A stretch of DNA of 31,200 bases from QWOP01 sp003669605 (GCA_947481985.1 CANKIK010000049.1:1-31200); one strand, 5' to 3'. Shown: positions 8,363 through 16,768, counted from the stretch's first letter. The notes: a model not told the origin generated them from the letters alone. A program made the numbers and translations.

Positions 8363-9808
8363 TCAGGCGATTGCTGCGGAGCGACCGCCAGCAAGTTTTG
8401 AGAGGATGATGTAAAGAATCCCGCAGGCAATCGTGCAGGGGAGCGGCAGGTACCACGCGGGCACTTCAAAACCCCACGGATTGACCGGCGACACAGCCGT
8501 CATCGACAGGCCGACGAGAACCGGCACCATCCAGGCGATGAGGACGGCGACGTTAAATGACGAACCGCTCTTCTCGGCAGGATCCCGGGGAATTCCCACT
8601 CGATCGGCGAGAAAGTGGTCGACGACAATCAGCCCCCCGACGGGGGCCAGAATCGTGCCGTAGACGCCGACGAAGTCGAGGAGGCGCATGGCAAACGCCG
8701 GGAAGATGCCGGAGGCGATACAGACCCCCCCGGCCAGCAACGTCGCACCAGTCCGCGACAGCGCCGGAAACAGCGCCTGGAATGCCAAGCCAGCCCGGTA
8801 GATCGTGGGATTTGCGGTGGTCCATCCGGCGATGATGATGCAGACCAAGCCCGCCCAACCGACGGCGTCGTTGACCATCGTGCCGGGATCCTTCCCTTCC
8901 TGTGGATCGACGCCCCGCTCCCGCACCCAGTAGATGAGGAGAATCGCGGCACAGATCCAGGCGACGTAGTGGCCGAGGAACATCCCGGCTGCGCTGGCCC
9001 AACCGGCGCTCGGCTTCCGCGCAAAGCGGAGGACTGAAAGATCGGCCATGCCGATGTGCATGGCGGCGTTGCAGAACCAGGCAAAGAGAACGATCCCGAA
9101 AAAAGAGATCGACTTGGTCGTTCCCGGCGGCGGCGTGAGGAGGCCCCAGACGTCGGTCGTTTCCAGTTTGCCCAGCGTGACGATGGCACAGGCTAGGAAG
9201 ATGAGGAACATCCAGGGCGCGGCATAGTGGCCGACGAGGGCCACGACGTCGTACCCTTTGAGGGCCACAAAGGTCATCGCGGCGCCGATGACGATGCAGG
9301 AGACAATCCAGGCCGGCCCCGTGGGCATCGTCGAGGAGAACGTCGGCATCAGAATCGTTCCCTCCGGGAAGAACGGCCCGACTGCGGTCGCCGATACGGT
9401 GATCATGGCCCCGGCGAGAAAGCAGAAGAGGAGGCCGTTGGCGAGATTGTAGAAGGTCACCAGACGGCGGCCGGCAATCTTCTCCATCTTGTAGTAGAGC
9501 GTCAGCCGTTCGCTGCAGGCGATCGGCGCGGTCAGATAACGCCAGGTGAGCACCGCCAGCAGATTCCCGATCAACAGTCCGACAAACAGGCTGAAGGCAT
9601 CGGCTCCCCACTTCACGAACAGCGGGCCGATCATGAACTCGGTCCCGGCAGTGTGCTCGCCGGCGTACATCCCCCAGAACGAACTTGGCCCCATCAGAGC
9701 CTTCTCAGGAACAGGCTGCCGTTCGTACTCCGAACCGACGGCCGGCGACTCGATCTCCTCGACCATACCGTGCTCGGGGCTCAACCCGGTGTCATGCCTG
9801 CCTGTCAT
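8363..9808 (-). CDS. NCS1-type (cytosine/purine permease-like) transporter
   Basis: A 481-residue inner-membrane protein with about twelve hydrophobic segments. The N-terminal region PVPEKALMGPSSFWGMYAGEHTAG, the long conserved first helices, and the central FAWFCNAAMHIGMADLSVLRF and NPTIYRAGLAFQ blocks resemble the nucleobase:cation symporter-1 group (CodB-like), within the APC/LeuT fold. NCS1 members usually move cytosine, purines, uracil, hydantoins or allantoin with H+ or Na+. Here the gene is physically coupled to L-rhamnose isomerase: its ATG overlaps the rhaA stop by four bases (9805-9808) and GGGAGGG lies about 5 bases before it. It may therefore import rhamnose or a related compound, which would be an unusual substrate for the family. 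An in-frame start at 9859 is possible but lies inside rhaA. Confidence 0.72.
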   Translation of the reverse strand: MTGRHDTGLSPEHGMVEEIESPAVGSEYERQPVPEKALMGPSSFWGMYAGEHTAGTEFMIGPLFVKWGADAFSLFVGLLIGNLLAVLTWRYLTAPIACSERLTLYYKMEKIAGRRLVTFYNLANGLLFCFLAGAMITVSATAVGPFFPEGTILMPTFSSTMPTGPAWIVSCIVIGAAMTFVALKGYDVVALVGHYAAPWMFLIFLACAIVTLGKLETTDVWGLLTPPPGTTKSISFFGIVLFAWFCNAAMHIGMADLSVLRFARKPSAGWASAAGMFLGHYVAWICAAILLIYWVRERGVDPQEGKDPGTMVNDAVGWAGLVCIIIAGWTTANPTIYRAGLAFQALFPALSRTGATLLAGGVCIASGIFPAFAMRLLDFVGVYGTILAPVGGLIVVDHFLADRVGIPRDPAEKSGSSFNVAVLIAWMVPVLVGLSMTAVSPVNPWGFEVPAWYLPLPCTIACGILYIILSKLAGGRSAAIA

Positions 9809-11097
9809 TTCCGCCCTCCCGTGACCTGGTCTTCGTAGCGGCGGACTTCGGCCAGCCACGCCTCCCCGACGGGAACCCCCTCAACCTCACAGTAGTAGTC
9901 CCACACCGCACCGAACGGAAGCCCTCTGGATTCCTCCTGCAGGGCCAGCCGTGCCGTGGTGTCGTTGGCGACCTCGGCGGCCCGGATGCCCGGCGGTTCG
10001 AGCAGCGCTACCAGCAACGACTTAAGCATATTCCGGGTGCCGATCGTCCAAGCAGCGATGCGATTGATACTGGCGTCGAAGTAGTCGAGGCCAATATGGA
10101 TCCGCGACGGGTCACCACAGGCCACGATTTCCCGGGCGATGGCCAGCAGGTCATCGGCGAACGTGACGACGTGGTCGCTGTCCCAGCGAACGCCACGGCT
10201 GACGTGGAGGAGGATCTCCGGGAGGTAGAGCAGCACGCTCGAGATCTTATCGGAGATCGTCTCCGTGGGATGGAAGTGCCCTGCGTCCAAGCAGAGCAGT
10301 TTCTTGCGGGTAATGGCATATCCCAGGTAGAACTCAGCCGATCCCACGGTGCAGGCCTCGGCGCCAATCCCGAACAGTTTCGGCTCCACCGCGTCGAGCA
10401 GATAGCGCGGCGGAAAACTTTTCTCAAACACCGCGTCGAGCGATTCCACAAGTCGCTCCCGGGCCCTCATCCGGTCGGCCGGCGTGTCCTTAAAGCCGTC
10501 CGGCACCCAGACGTTAGTCACGCAGGGGCTGCCGAGCGCCTTGCCAATGGTGGCTGCGATCTCCCGGCTGCGGCGACAGTGCTCGATCCAGAATTTCCGG
10601 ATGCTCTTTTCCGGGTGGGCGAGGGTGAAGCCATCGGCGGCCTTGGGATGAGCGAAGCACGAGGGATTGAAGTCCAGGCCGACTCCCCGCTCCTTGGCCC
10701 AGGCGATCCAGTGCTTGAAGTGGATCGGTTCCACTGCGTCGCGATCGACCTTTTTTCCAGCGAACTCTCCATAGAAAGCATGGAGGTTGATGCGGTGGCT
10801 GCCCGGGATGAGCAGTAGTGCCTGATCGAGATCGGCCCGCAGTTCATCCGCCGTCCGCGCCCGGCCGGGGTAATTGCCCGTCACCGCCAGTCCGCCGCCG
10901 ATCGCATTCCCATGGCTCTCGAAGCCACCGACATCGTCCCCCTGCCAGCAATGCAGCGACACGGGGATCGCACGGAGGGACTTGAGTGCCTTCCCGACAT
11001 CGACACCGAGAGCGCCATACCGTTCTTTGGCGAGTTTCCAGGCGGCCTCGATCTGTTTGGGTGAGGTCTTGACAAGCAGACGGGGATCGCGGGCCAT
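9805..11097 (-). CDS. rhaA: L-rhamnose isomerase
   Basis: A 430-residue cytoplasmic enzyme converting L-rhamnose to L-rhamnulose, the first step of phosphorylated rhamnose breakdown (E. coli RhaA has 419 residues). The match is strong over the whole length: VSLHCWQGDDVGGFE at 46-60, LDFNPSCFAHP at 141-151, the metal-site block LCLDAGHFHPTE at 268-279, HVSRGVRWDSDHV near 298-310, and HIGLDYFDASINRIAAW near 334-350. Glu and Asp/His metal ligands of the TIM barrel are in place. The start ATG 11097 lies 57 bases after the stop of the Fae-like gene and the end overlaps the permease start by 4 bases. No rhamnulokinase, aldolase or RhaS/RhaR-type regulator is in the window, so later steps must be encoded elsewhere. 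Confidence 0.95.
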   Translation of the reverse strand: MARDPRLLVKTSPKQIEAAWKLAKERYGALGVDVGKALKSLRAIPVSLHCWQGDDVGGFESHGNAIGGGLAVTGNYPGRARTADELRADLDQALLLIPGSHRINLHAFYGEFAGKKVDRDAVEPIHFKHWIAWAKERGVGLDFNPSCFAHPKAADGFTLAHPEKSIRKFWIEHCRRSREIAATIGKALGSPCVTNVWVPDGFKDTPADRMRARERLVESLDAVFEKSFPPRYLLDAVEPKLFGIGAEACTVGSAEFYLGYAITRKKLLCLDAGHFHPTETISDKISSVLLYLPEILLHVSRGVRWDSDHVVTFADDLLAIAREIVACGDPSRIHIGLDYFDASINRIAAWTIGTRNMLKSLLVALLEPPGIRAAEVANDTTARLALQEESRGLPFGAVWDYYCEVEGVPVGEAWLAEVRRYEDQVTGGRK

Positions 11098-11154
11098 GGT
11101 CAGTCTTCCATCAAGTGCGGGACGGGAGGGAATGGAGGCAGGGAAAGCGAAGCG

Positions 11155-11709
11155 TCAGAGTTCTCCCTTCACACCCAGTTCATGGAAGTAGTGGCCGACC
11201 TTCTTCTGATTCTTGAGCAGCCAATCGATCGACGGCTCGTTGTGCATCGCCTTGTGGATCGCCTTGACGGTCGCCTCCCGATGCGTCTCAAAAAGGACGT
11301 TGTGGTCGATCTTCACCTTTGGGTCCGCCACCGATGGATCGAGCCAGACCGCGACAATGATTCCGATGTCGTTGACGGCTCCCTTGGGAATGTCACCAGC
11401 CCGCACCGAATCGAGCACGGCGTTGGCCACAGCGGCCTGCACCGTCCCCATGAGGATGTTCGTGTAGCGGGCGTTGGGCGCGGTGTACTTGCTGACCATC
11501 AGTGTCGCCGGCCGAACCTGGACATCGCTGTTGAGGATCGCCCAAACGCGGGTGTGCCCCTTGACCTGGTCGCCGATGAGGTTGGCGATCGCATGGCCAA
11601 CGGGCCCATCGAGTTCACCGATCACCACCTCCGGCTCAGCCGCGCTCCACGCCTGATCCGCCTCGACGAGCGCCTCCCCCGAACGCATCACAATCCTTTT
11701 TCGCGCCAT
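11155..11709 (-). CDS. Formaldehyde-activating enzyme (Fae) homologue with altered active site
   Basis: A 184-residue protein aligning with Fae, which condenses formaldehyde with tetrahydromethanopterin in methylotrophs and some planctomycetes. Matching segments are RSGEALV (9-15), VVIGELDGPVGHAIANL (28-44), the RPATLMVSKYT block (66-76, compare KPNTLMFNKVT), VQAAVANAVLDSV (90-102) and the C-terminal helix with KAIHKAMHNEPS. The family's GDGNEVAHIDL segment, holding the catalytic histidine, is replaced by EADQAWSAAEPEVV, with Glu25 at the His position by my alignment. It is therefore probably one of the Fae-like paralogues, and activity on formaldehyde is doubtful. ATG 11709 fits the family N-terminus. 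An upstream start at 11805 would overlap the cyclase gene. It is the first gene of the presumed fae-rhaA-permease operon. Confidence 0.78.
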   Translation of the reverse strand: MARKRIVMRSGEALVEADQAWSAAEPEVVIGELDGPVGHAIANLIGDQVKGHTRVWAILNSDVQVRPATLMVSKYTAPNARYTNILMGTVQAAVANAVLDSVRAGDIPKGAVNDIGIIVAVWLDPSVADPKVKIDHNVLFETHREATVKAIHKAMHNEPSIDWLLKNQKKVGHYFHELGVKGEL

Positions 11710-11801
11710 GTTTTCAGCTTTCTCAGGAGTTCTCACTATTGAGGATTTGCTACAGCCCGGTGGGGGATGTCGGCAGAAATACCGCAACGTCCCGCCGATT
11801 C

Positions 11802-12644
11802 TCACGGCAGCCGAGCGACAATCCGCAACGGGCCGCCACTGCCACCGGCAATCTTCATCGGCAGGGCCACCACGAAGGCTCCCGTCGCCGGAAGACCGTC
11901 GAGGCCTGCCACATTTTCAAACACCGGGATGTTTGACCCACAGAGTACCTGATGACTGACGAAATGAGTCGAGGGTCCATGGTCGATGCTCGCGGTGTCG
12001 ATCCCGACCGCCTTCACACGTCGCTGCTCGGCGAGCCACTTCGCCGCCTCGGGCGCGAGCCCCGGAAACCGTAGTTTCGCCACCCCCTCTGGCCCGCGCA
12101 GATCGGTCCCCAGATAGGCTTTTCTGTCGGGCCACCGCGACGACCAGCCAGTCTTGAGAAGGACGATCACGTCGACGAGTTGCCGATGGTGCTCCTCCTC
12201 CCAGGCGACCAGATCGTTGGTCGATAGCTCGTACACGGCATTCGTGGCACAGGAGTCGGTGACATCGATCACCACTGCCTCACCGACGAAGCGGTCGATG
12301 GGGATTTCATCGGAGGCCTGCCCCACGGCCGAGAAGTGACGCGGCGCATCGAGATGCGTGCCCCCATGCTCGGCAGAAGCAAAGCGGTTGGCGGCGTAGT
12401 AGTAGCCTTTCGGAGTCGGGCCGTTGTTTCCCGCCTCGAACAGAAATCCCTTTTCGGTAGGCCAGAAAATTGTCTCGCCATCGAAGGCGTGGGTGAGATC
12501 GATCCACGTCTCCTCTGCTCCCGCCTCTGGGCCTGGCTGCCCGAATATCGCTGCCAGTGCTGCCGCTATCACACAACTTGCCAAGCGACACGTCGTCGAT
12601 CTGACCATCGTCCCGGCGACACCTCTGGCAGCAGAGACGATCAT
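11802..12644 (-). CDS. Exported cyclase-family (KynB-like) metal-dependent hydrolase
   Basis: A 280-residue protein of the putative cyclase family (PF04199), relatives of bacterial kynurenine formamidase and isatin hydrolase. The signature HGGTHLDAPRHF lies at 93-104, giving the His-x3-His-x-Asp metal site. It is preceded by IDLTHAFDGETIFWP (48-62), the usual first motif, and followed by GIDTASIDHGPSTHFVSHQVL, also typical. A hydrophobic N-terminus (RLASCVIAAALAAIFG, cleavage probably near AGA-EE at 43-45) indicates export. Most kynurenine formamidases are cytoplasmic, so the substrate is likely another ester, amide or lactone outside the cytoplasm. ATG 12644 overlaps the stop of the upstream repeat-protein gene by 4 bases. 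ATG 12608 is an alternative that keeps the signal peptide. The Fae-like gene starts 92 bases downstream. Confidence 0.85.
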   Translation of the reverse strand: MIVSAARGVAGTMVRSTTCRLASCVIAAALAAIFGQPGPEAGAEETWIDLTHAFDGETIFWPTEKGFLFEAGNNGPTPKGYYYAANRFASAEHGGTHLDAPRHFSAVGQASDEIPIDRFVGEAVVIDVTDSCATNAVYELSTNDLVAWEEEHHRQLVDVIVLLKTGWSSRWPDRKAYLGTDLRGPEGVAKLRFPGLAPEAAKWLAEQRRVKAVGIDTASIDHGPSTHFVSHQVLCGSNIPVFENVAGLDGLPATGAFVVALPMKIAGGSGGPLRIVARLP

Positions 12645-14062
12645 TTCTCGTCACCGTCCAAGGGCGCTGGCACCGAGAGCCTCTCCGCATCGACATCCGA
12701 GGATGTCCGGGCTGGAATCGTGGGACGCTCCGGCGTGGCGGCTCCCTTTCCGGCACCGCTCCCCTTTGCCGCCGCTTCCTTGTCCTGATCGGGCACGCGG
12801 ACAAGGAGCATCTGCTCTACCTTGCCGGTGCCGCCGTCGGCCCCCGCGTCGCGATGGACCAGGACTGTCGTCTGCTGCTGCGTGAGATTGGAGAGCCCGG
12901 TCTCGTAGATCGGCGTCTTCTTGTCTCCAATCGTCCAGGCGGCACGCTGCGTCTTTTTGTCGACTTTGCCGGTGATGTTGGTCGTCGAGTCAGAGACGGC
13001 GTCGTAATAGGTGCCGCGAAGCAATCCGGCCTGATCGATCGCCAGGCTGACAAAGGTACTCGGAGCCGTCTCTTCCTCGCGGGCCAGTGCAAAGACCCCC
13101 AGTGGACGCCACTGATCGTCCTTGGCGATCTCCACCTCTGCTCCTCCCTGGGCCGCAAGCGTCGCGGCCTGCTGGGCATACTCTGGCGCCGAAGCGACTC
13201 GCTCACCCGAGACGTACACGCCGTCATCCTGGTAACAGATCGTGCTGCCGTAGTTGTAAACCACCGGAGACTGTCCATAGCCTCCCCAACTGCATAGCGG
13301 CGCGTAGCCGATACCGCTCCCCCAGCCCATGCCACCCCAGCCGGCGAGCATGCCCACGCCGACGCCGACACCAAAGGCGCCCGGCCACCAGGGCCCAAAA
13401 TGGTTGCCGTACCAGCCGCGGCCGCCGTACCACCCACCGTGATAGAAGTTGTTGCGGATCATCGTGCCGCGGTTGTCGAGCGTGTTCATCGAGTAGGGAC
13501 GAATGCCCCGGTTCCCCACTCCTCGATCGGCAAGCCCCCGATCAGCCAGATTATTGAGTTGCGTCCGCGACAGCGATCCCTCGCCAGCGAAGTGACCAGG
13601 CCCCACGTCCCGCACGCCACCGTCCCGCACGCCACTGTCCCGCACGCCACCATCCCGCACGCCACCGTCCCGCACGCCACCGTCCCGCACGCCACCGTCC
13701 CGCACGCCACCGTCCCGCACGCCACCGTCCCGCACGCCACCGTCCCGCATGCCACCGTCCCGCATGCCACTGTCCCCACGCATGCCACTGTCAACCCCGC
13801 CCGGCCTGCCACCGTCAAAACCACCGGAGCGCATCCCGCCGCCGTCGTAGCCGCCAAAATGAGCACCGCCACCGCCACCCCCTCCGCCGCCTGCCCGACC
13901 ACCACCGCCACCTCCTCCCCCCATGTGGCCACCACCTCCTCCATGGGCCAAGCAGTGCCGCGGCGGCACGATTCCCGCTGCCAGAATGCCAGCGACGAGC
14001 AGGCCGCGGGCCAGGCAATCGAGCGATTCAACGAGCGACAACGCAGGAGTTTTATGGGGCAT
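12641..14062 (-). CDS. Exported Gly-rich protein with GGVRD pentapeptide repeats
   Basis: A 473-residue protein of unknown function. A signal peptide (MPHKTPALSLVESLDCLARG LLVAGILAAGIV..., to about residue 40) leads into a run of poly-glycine, then about a dozen GGVRD/GGMRD/DSGMR pentapeptides (near residues 95-155). A Trp/Gly/Tyr-rich stretch (YHGGWYGGRGWYGNHFGPWW) contains a glycine-rich hydrophobic segment. The C-terminal half is a more ordinary beta-rich domain (about 290-430, VYNYGSTICYQDDGVYVSGE and later ITGKVDKKTQRAAWTIGDKK) with a disordered tail. ATG 14062 is used because it starts the signal peptide and GGAGAG lies 11 bases upstream. Earlier in-frame starts add 49 basic residues and enter the preceding gene. 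Similar Gly/Trp-rich exported proteins with this C-terminal region are common in planctomycetes. A surface or periplasmic structural role is a guess. Confidence 0.75.
   Translation of the reverse strand: MPHKTPALSLVESLDCLARGLLVAGILAAGIVPPRHCLAHGGGGGHMGGGGGGGGRAGGGGGGGGGAHFGGYDGGGMRSGGFDGGRPGGVDSGMRGDSGMRDGGMRDGGVRDGGVRDGGVRDGGVRDGGVRDGGVRDGGVRDSGVRDGGVRDVGPGHFAGEGSLSRTQLNNLADRGLADRGVGNRGIRPYSMNTLDNRGTMIRNNFYHGGWYGGRGWYGNHFGPWWPGAFGVGVGVGMLAGWGGMGWGSGIGYAPLCSWGGYGQSPVVYNYGSTICYQDDGVYVSGERVASAPEYAQQAATLAAQGGAEVEIAKDDQWRPLGVFALAREEETAPSTFVSLAIDQAGLLRGTYYDAVSDSTTNITGKVDKKTQRAAWTIGDKKTPIYETGLSNLTQQQTTVLVHRDAGADGGTGKVEQMLLVRVPDQDKEAAAKGSGAGKGAATPERPTIPARTSSDVDAERLSVPAPLDGDEK
13606..13788. repeat. 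15-bp tandem repeat array coding for GGVRD
   Basis: Eleven 15-bp units of the form cgtcccgcacgccac run without gaps from 13606 to 13770, followed by one 18-bp degenerate unit (tgtccccacgcatgccac, 771-788). Five consecutive central units are identical. Variation is mostly confined to the first two bases and one c/t. On the minus strand each unit encodes G-G-V/M-R-D. The near-perfect identity implies recent expansion or ongoing slippage. Confidence 0.92.
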
Positions 14063-14124
14063 GTGGATGGGAACTCTCCGTGACTTCAAAAGGGGGGAAC
14101 GAAGAACGCCAACGGCCAAAGGGC

Positions 14125-15096
14125 TCACTTCACGCGGGTGAAGTGCAGCGGCGGCCGGTCGGGGAGCGGCTCGCCATCGAGCGACCGTTCGATCGATTGC
14201 ATCGTGCACTTCCCTTCTCCGGTGGGCACGATCAGTTGCACCCAGCGCGAGACAGTCGCTGTGGCTCCGTCGGCGGTGGTGCCCACGAAACGGCGGTTGA
14301 ACACCGTTCCGTCGGTCTCAAACACCCCCTCCGCTCGGGCGCCTGTGGAATCAAACACCCACGAGCGGACAGTGCCTGTCGTCTTGTCCGGATGAATCAA
14401 CTCCACGACATCGACGTCACCGCCATCGCGTGCGGCATCGTCGGTGGAACGGTAGCGGACGCCACCGAGGATCAGGTGACCGCCGGCGACACGCTGATAC
14501 GTCGCCTCGACGGAAGTACCATTGCGCGGATCGGAGGCCTTCCAGGTACCCACCATCCAAGAGAGCCCCTCGAGGGCTTCAACCTGACTCGGCTCGACAA
14601 TCGATTCAGCCAGTCGCCAGGCCCCGTTCTCGTGCACGCGGAGACTTTCGAAGCGCGTTTCCACGGTCTTGGCCCCCGGCTTGCGGGTGAACCCCATCAC
14701 TCCCCCAACGCGGGCCACCGTCGGCGACAGTACTTTCACTCTTTCCAGACGAATCTCCAGGCGGGATTCCGGATTGGCTTCCACCCAGCCGCGGATCGAG
14801 GCCATGATGGCGTCGCGCCCAGCCACGCGGCCTCCCCCCTCAATCAACTCCGCGCCGGCGGTCCACTGTTCGGCAAGAGTCTCAAAATGACGGCCGTTCA
14901 AGGCCTCGCAGTAGGCGGCAGTGGCCTCCTCGAGGCCACTTTCAAGCGCTGCATCGGCGCTCTCGGTGCTCCCGGCAGCATGCTCTTCCGCACCCCGTTT
15001 CACCACTGCGGCAGGTTCTTCTGCGTGCGCTGGCGGCACGAGCGAGAGTGACGCTCCGAGTCCGATCACAACCCCGAGCCAGGACCGTGTGGGCAT
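14125..15096 (-). CDS. Exported SgcJ/EcaC-type (SnoaL/NTF2-fold) protein
   Basis: A 323-residue two-domain exported protein. A clear signal peptide ends near PPAHA-EE (residue 25). Residues about 50-172 form a SnoaL/NTF2-like cone (LEEATAAYCEALNGRHFETLAEQWTAG ... GRDAIMASIRGWV ... WRLAESIVEP), the fold seen in SgcJ/EcaC proteins. Residues about 178-320 begin LSWMVGTWKASD and form a second, lipocalin-like beta domain of the kind that often follows in these proteins (GGHLILGGVRY, ELIHPDKTTGTVRSWVFDSTG). Domain 1 could bind a small ligand, but no catalytic residues can be named. GGAG lies about 10 bases before ATG 15096. It is followed 62 bases later by the repeat-protein gene and preceded by the propeller gene, all on the minus strand. 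Confidence 0.8.
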   Translation of the reverse strand: MPTRSWLGVVIGLGASLSLVPPAHAEEPAAVVKRGAEEHAAGSTESADAALESGLEEATAAYCEALNGRHFETLAEQWTAGAELIEGGGRVAGRDAIMASIRGWVEANPESRLEIRLERVKVLSPTVARVGGVMGFTRKPGAKTVETRFESLRVHENGAWRLAESIVEPSQVEALEGLSWMVGTWKASDPRNGTSVEATYQRVAGGHLILGGVRYRSTDDAARDGGDVDVVELIHPDKTTGTVRSWVFDSTGARAEGVFETDGTVFNRRFVGTTADGATATVSRWVQLIVPTGEGKCTMQSIERSLDGEPLPDRPPLHFTRVK

Positions 15097-15221
15097 CGAT
15101 ACATTCTCCGGGGCAAAACGACTTGAAACCCCAGCCGCTACCAGGACGGACGAGGGGATTGCTCAGCATACGAACTCCCTGCCAGCGTTGCACTCTTCCG
15201 GCAGACCGCGAAACTGCCCAT

Positions 15222-16628
15222 TCACTCGGGCTCTGCTGCCAGGCTCGAGAGCCTGCCGACGGAGCGGATGTAGAGCCTGCCATCGGCAACCGCCGGGCTC
15301 GCCCGGCACTCCTCGCCGAGTGGAGTCCGTCCCAGGACCTCGAAATCGTCGCCGTCGGCGAGCACAATCACCTCGCCGTCAGCCGAGATATTGAGAATCG
15401 CCCCGCCAAGGGCCACGGGCGACGCTGAAAACGTCCCGCCGACCCGGCCCCGCCAGCGGACAGCGCCGGTAGCAGCCGTCACGCAGGTGACGACGCCACG
15501 GTCGCCCCAGAGAAAAAGCCGCTCCCCGACGGCCAGTGGCGAGGGCACATACGGGGCTGCACTGCGGTCGATTTGGTACGCCACTTCCGGTTCAGAAGGT
15601 TCCCCGTCGCCTGTGGCGGCCATGCCGTCCTGCGGTGCCCGGACGGCGACGAGTGTGTTGTCGCCGCCGCCGTCACCACAGGTGCCGACAATGATCATTC
15701 CTCCCGATTGCTCGTCAGCCAACGCCGCGACCACCGGACACGACACCGATCGTTTCGGGAGACACCGCCGCTCCCAGAGAACGCGCCCGGTGGCTGGGTC
15801 GATGCCGGTGAGGCCGTGGGCCATACTCCCCAAAACTACCTGCGGCGGGCGGACTACGCCGCTGACTTTTCCATCGTCTCCCTCAAGGACCAGCGGTGGC
15901 GAGTAGGCGGTCCGGGCCTTCTCGCGTGCGAGCGTCCAACGCACCACTCCGGTGGCGGTGTCGACGCCTACGACCTTGCTCGGCCCGTCCTGCTCCATCG
16001 GCACGATGAGGAGATCGCGCCATAATCCTGGCGAGCCACCAAAGCCATGCTCAGTCTGAAAAGCTCCGAGGTCGGCGTGCCAGCGTTGTCTGCCGTCGTG
16101 AGAAAAAGCCTCGGCACGGAGCAGATCGCGCGTCCCCCAGAGCCAATAGACACCCTCGGCATCGACCACCGGCGACGATGACGCCAGACTGTTTTGGGCG
16201 TTGAACTCCTCGACTGGTCCCGGGATTCGCTGCACCCAGAGGAGTTTTCCGGTCGCCGCGTCGTGGCAGGTCAGCGACCGCACACACTGCTTGGCATCAG
16301 CCGGATCGACGAGGGCTGAGGTGGTGTAGACCTGCCCCTGCCAGACCGCCGGTGAGGAGTGTCCCGTGCCCGGAAGATCAACCGACCAGGTCCAGTCCTC
16401 CGTTGTCCAGGCTCGGGGGAAGCGGCGCAAGCCCCCCTGCCCTGCCGATGCGGCGCCGCGGAATCCCGGCCAGTTCCGCGGCGTGCCTACCGACTTTGCC
16501 GGCGCGTCGGCCCGTGAAAGAATCGCCGGAACGACGATCATCGAGGCGACAACCATCGACGCGCCAAACCAGGCCGCCGAGCGAAGACCAGCCCGAAAGG
16601 GTGATGGCGACCATGACTTGCCAAACAT
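15222..16628 (-). CDS. Exported PQQ-type beta-propeller protein
   Basis: A 468-residue protein with an N-terminal membrane or signal segment (AAWFGASMVVASMIVVPAIL) and a beta-propeller built from PQQ-like repeats. Typical blade motifs are WPGFRG (near 50), GHSSPAVWQGQVYTT, DAATGKLLWVQRI, VDAEGVYWLWGTRDL, VDTATGVVRWTL, IDPATGRVLWERR, VTAATGAVRWRGRV and ASPVALGGAILN. The A-x-D-G/T-G-x-xx-W pattern repeats about six times. Residues for PQQ or metal binding as in alcohol dehydrogenases are not evident. This matches the large planctomycete family annotated as PQQ-binding-like beta-propeller repeat proteins, probably binding partners or structural proteins rather than dehydrogenases. ATG 16628 has CAGGAG 10 bases upstream. 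An earlier start at 16763 would add 45 residues and is unlikely. Confidence 0.85.
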   Translation of the reverse strand: MFGKSWSPSPFRAGLRSAAWFGASMVVASMIVVPAILSRADAPAKSVGTPRNWPGFRGAASAGQGGLRRFPRAWTTEDWTWSVDLPGTGHSSPAVWQGQVYTTSALVDPADAKQCVRSLTCHDAATGKLLWVQRIPGPVEEFNAQNSLASSSPVVDAEGVYWLWGTRDLLRAEAFSHDGRQRWHADLGAFQTEHGFGGSPGLWRDLLIVPMEQDGPSKVVGVDTATGVVRWTLAREKARTAYSPPLVLEGDDGKVSGVVRPPQVVLGSMAHGLTGIDPATGRVLWERRCLPKRSVSCPVVAALADEQSGGMIIVGTCGDGGGDNTLVAVRAPQDGMAATGDGEPSEPEVAYQIDRSAAPYVPSPLAVGERLFLWGDRGVVTCVTAATGAVRWRGRVGGTFSASPVALGGAILNISADGEVIVLADGDDFEVLGRTPLGEECRASPAVADGRLYIRSVGRLSSLAAEPE

Positions 16629-16768
16629 CGTAGATCGACTCCTGCGGAGAGCGGCGATAGCAGCGACGGCGCTGAACTTGAGGTGACTTGAATTGAAAGC
16701 CGGCAGATGATCCGCAGGCACGCAACTGATCTGATCGATGGGATGGGCTCTGTGAGAGCACAAAACCC

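Noticed and set aside
13606..13788. Possible CRISPR array from regular repeats
   Set aside because: Units are 15 bp and contiguous with no spacers, and they stay in frame in a coding sequence, so it is a protein-coding tandem repeat.
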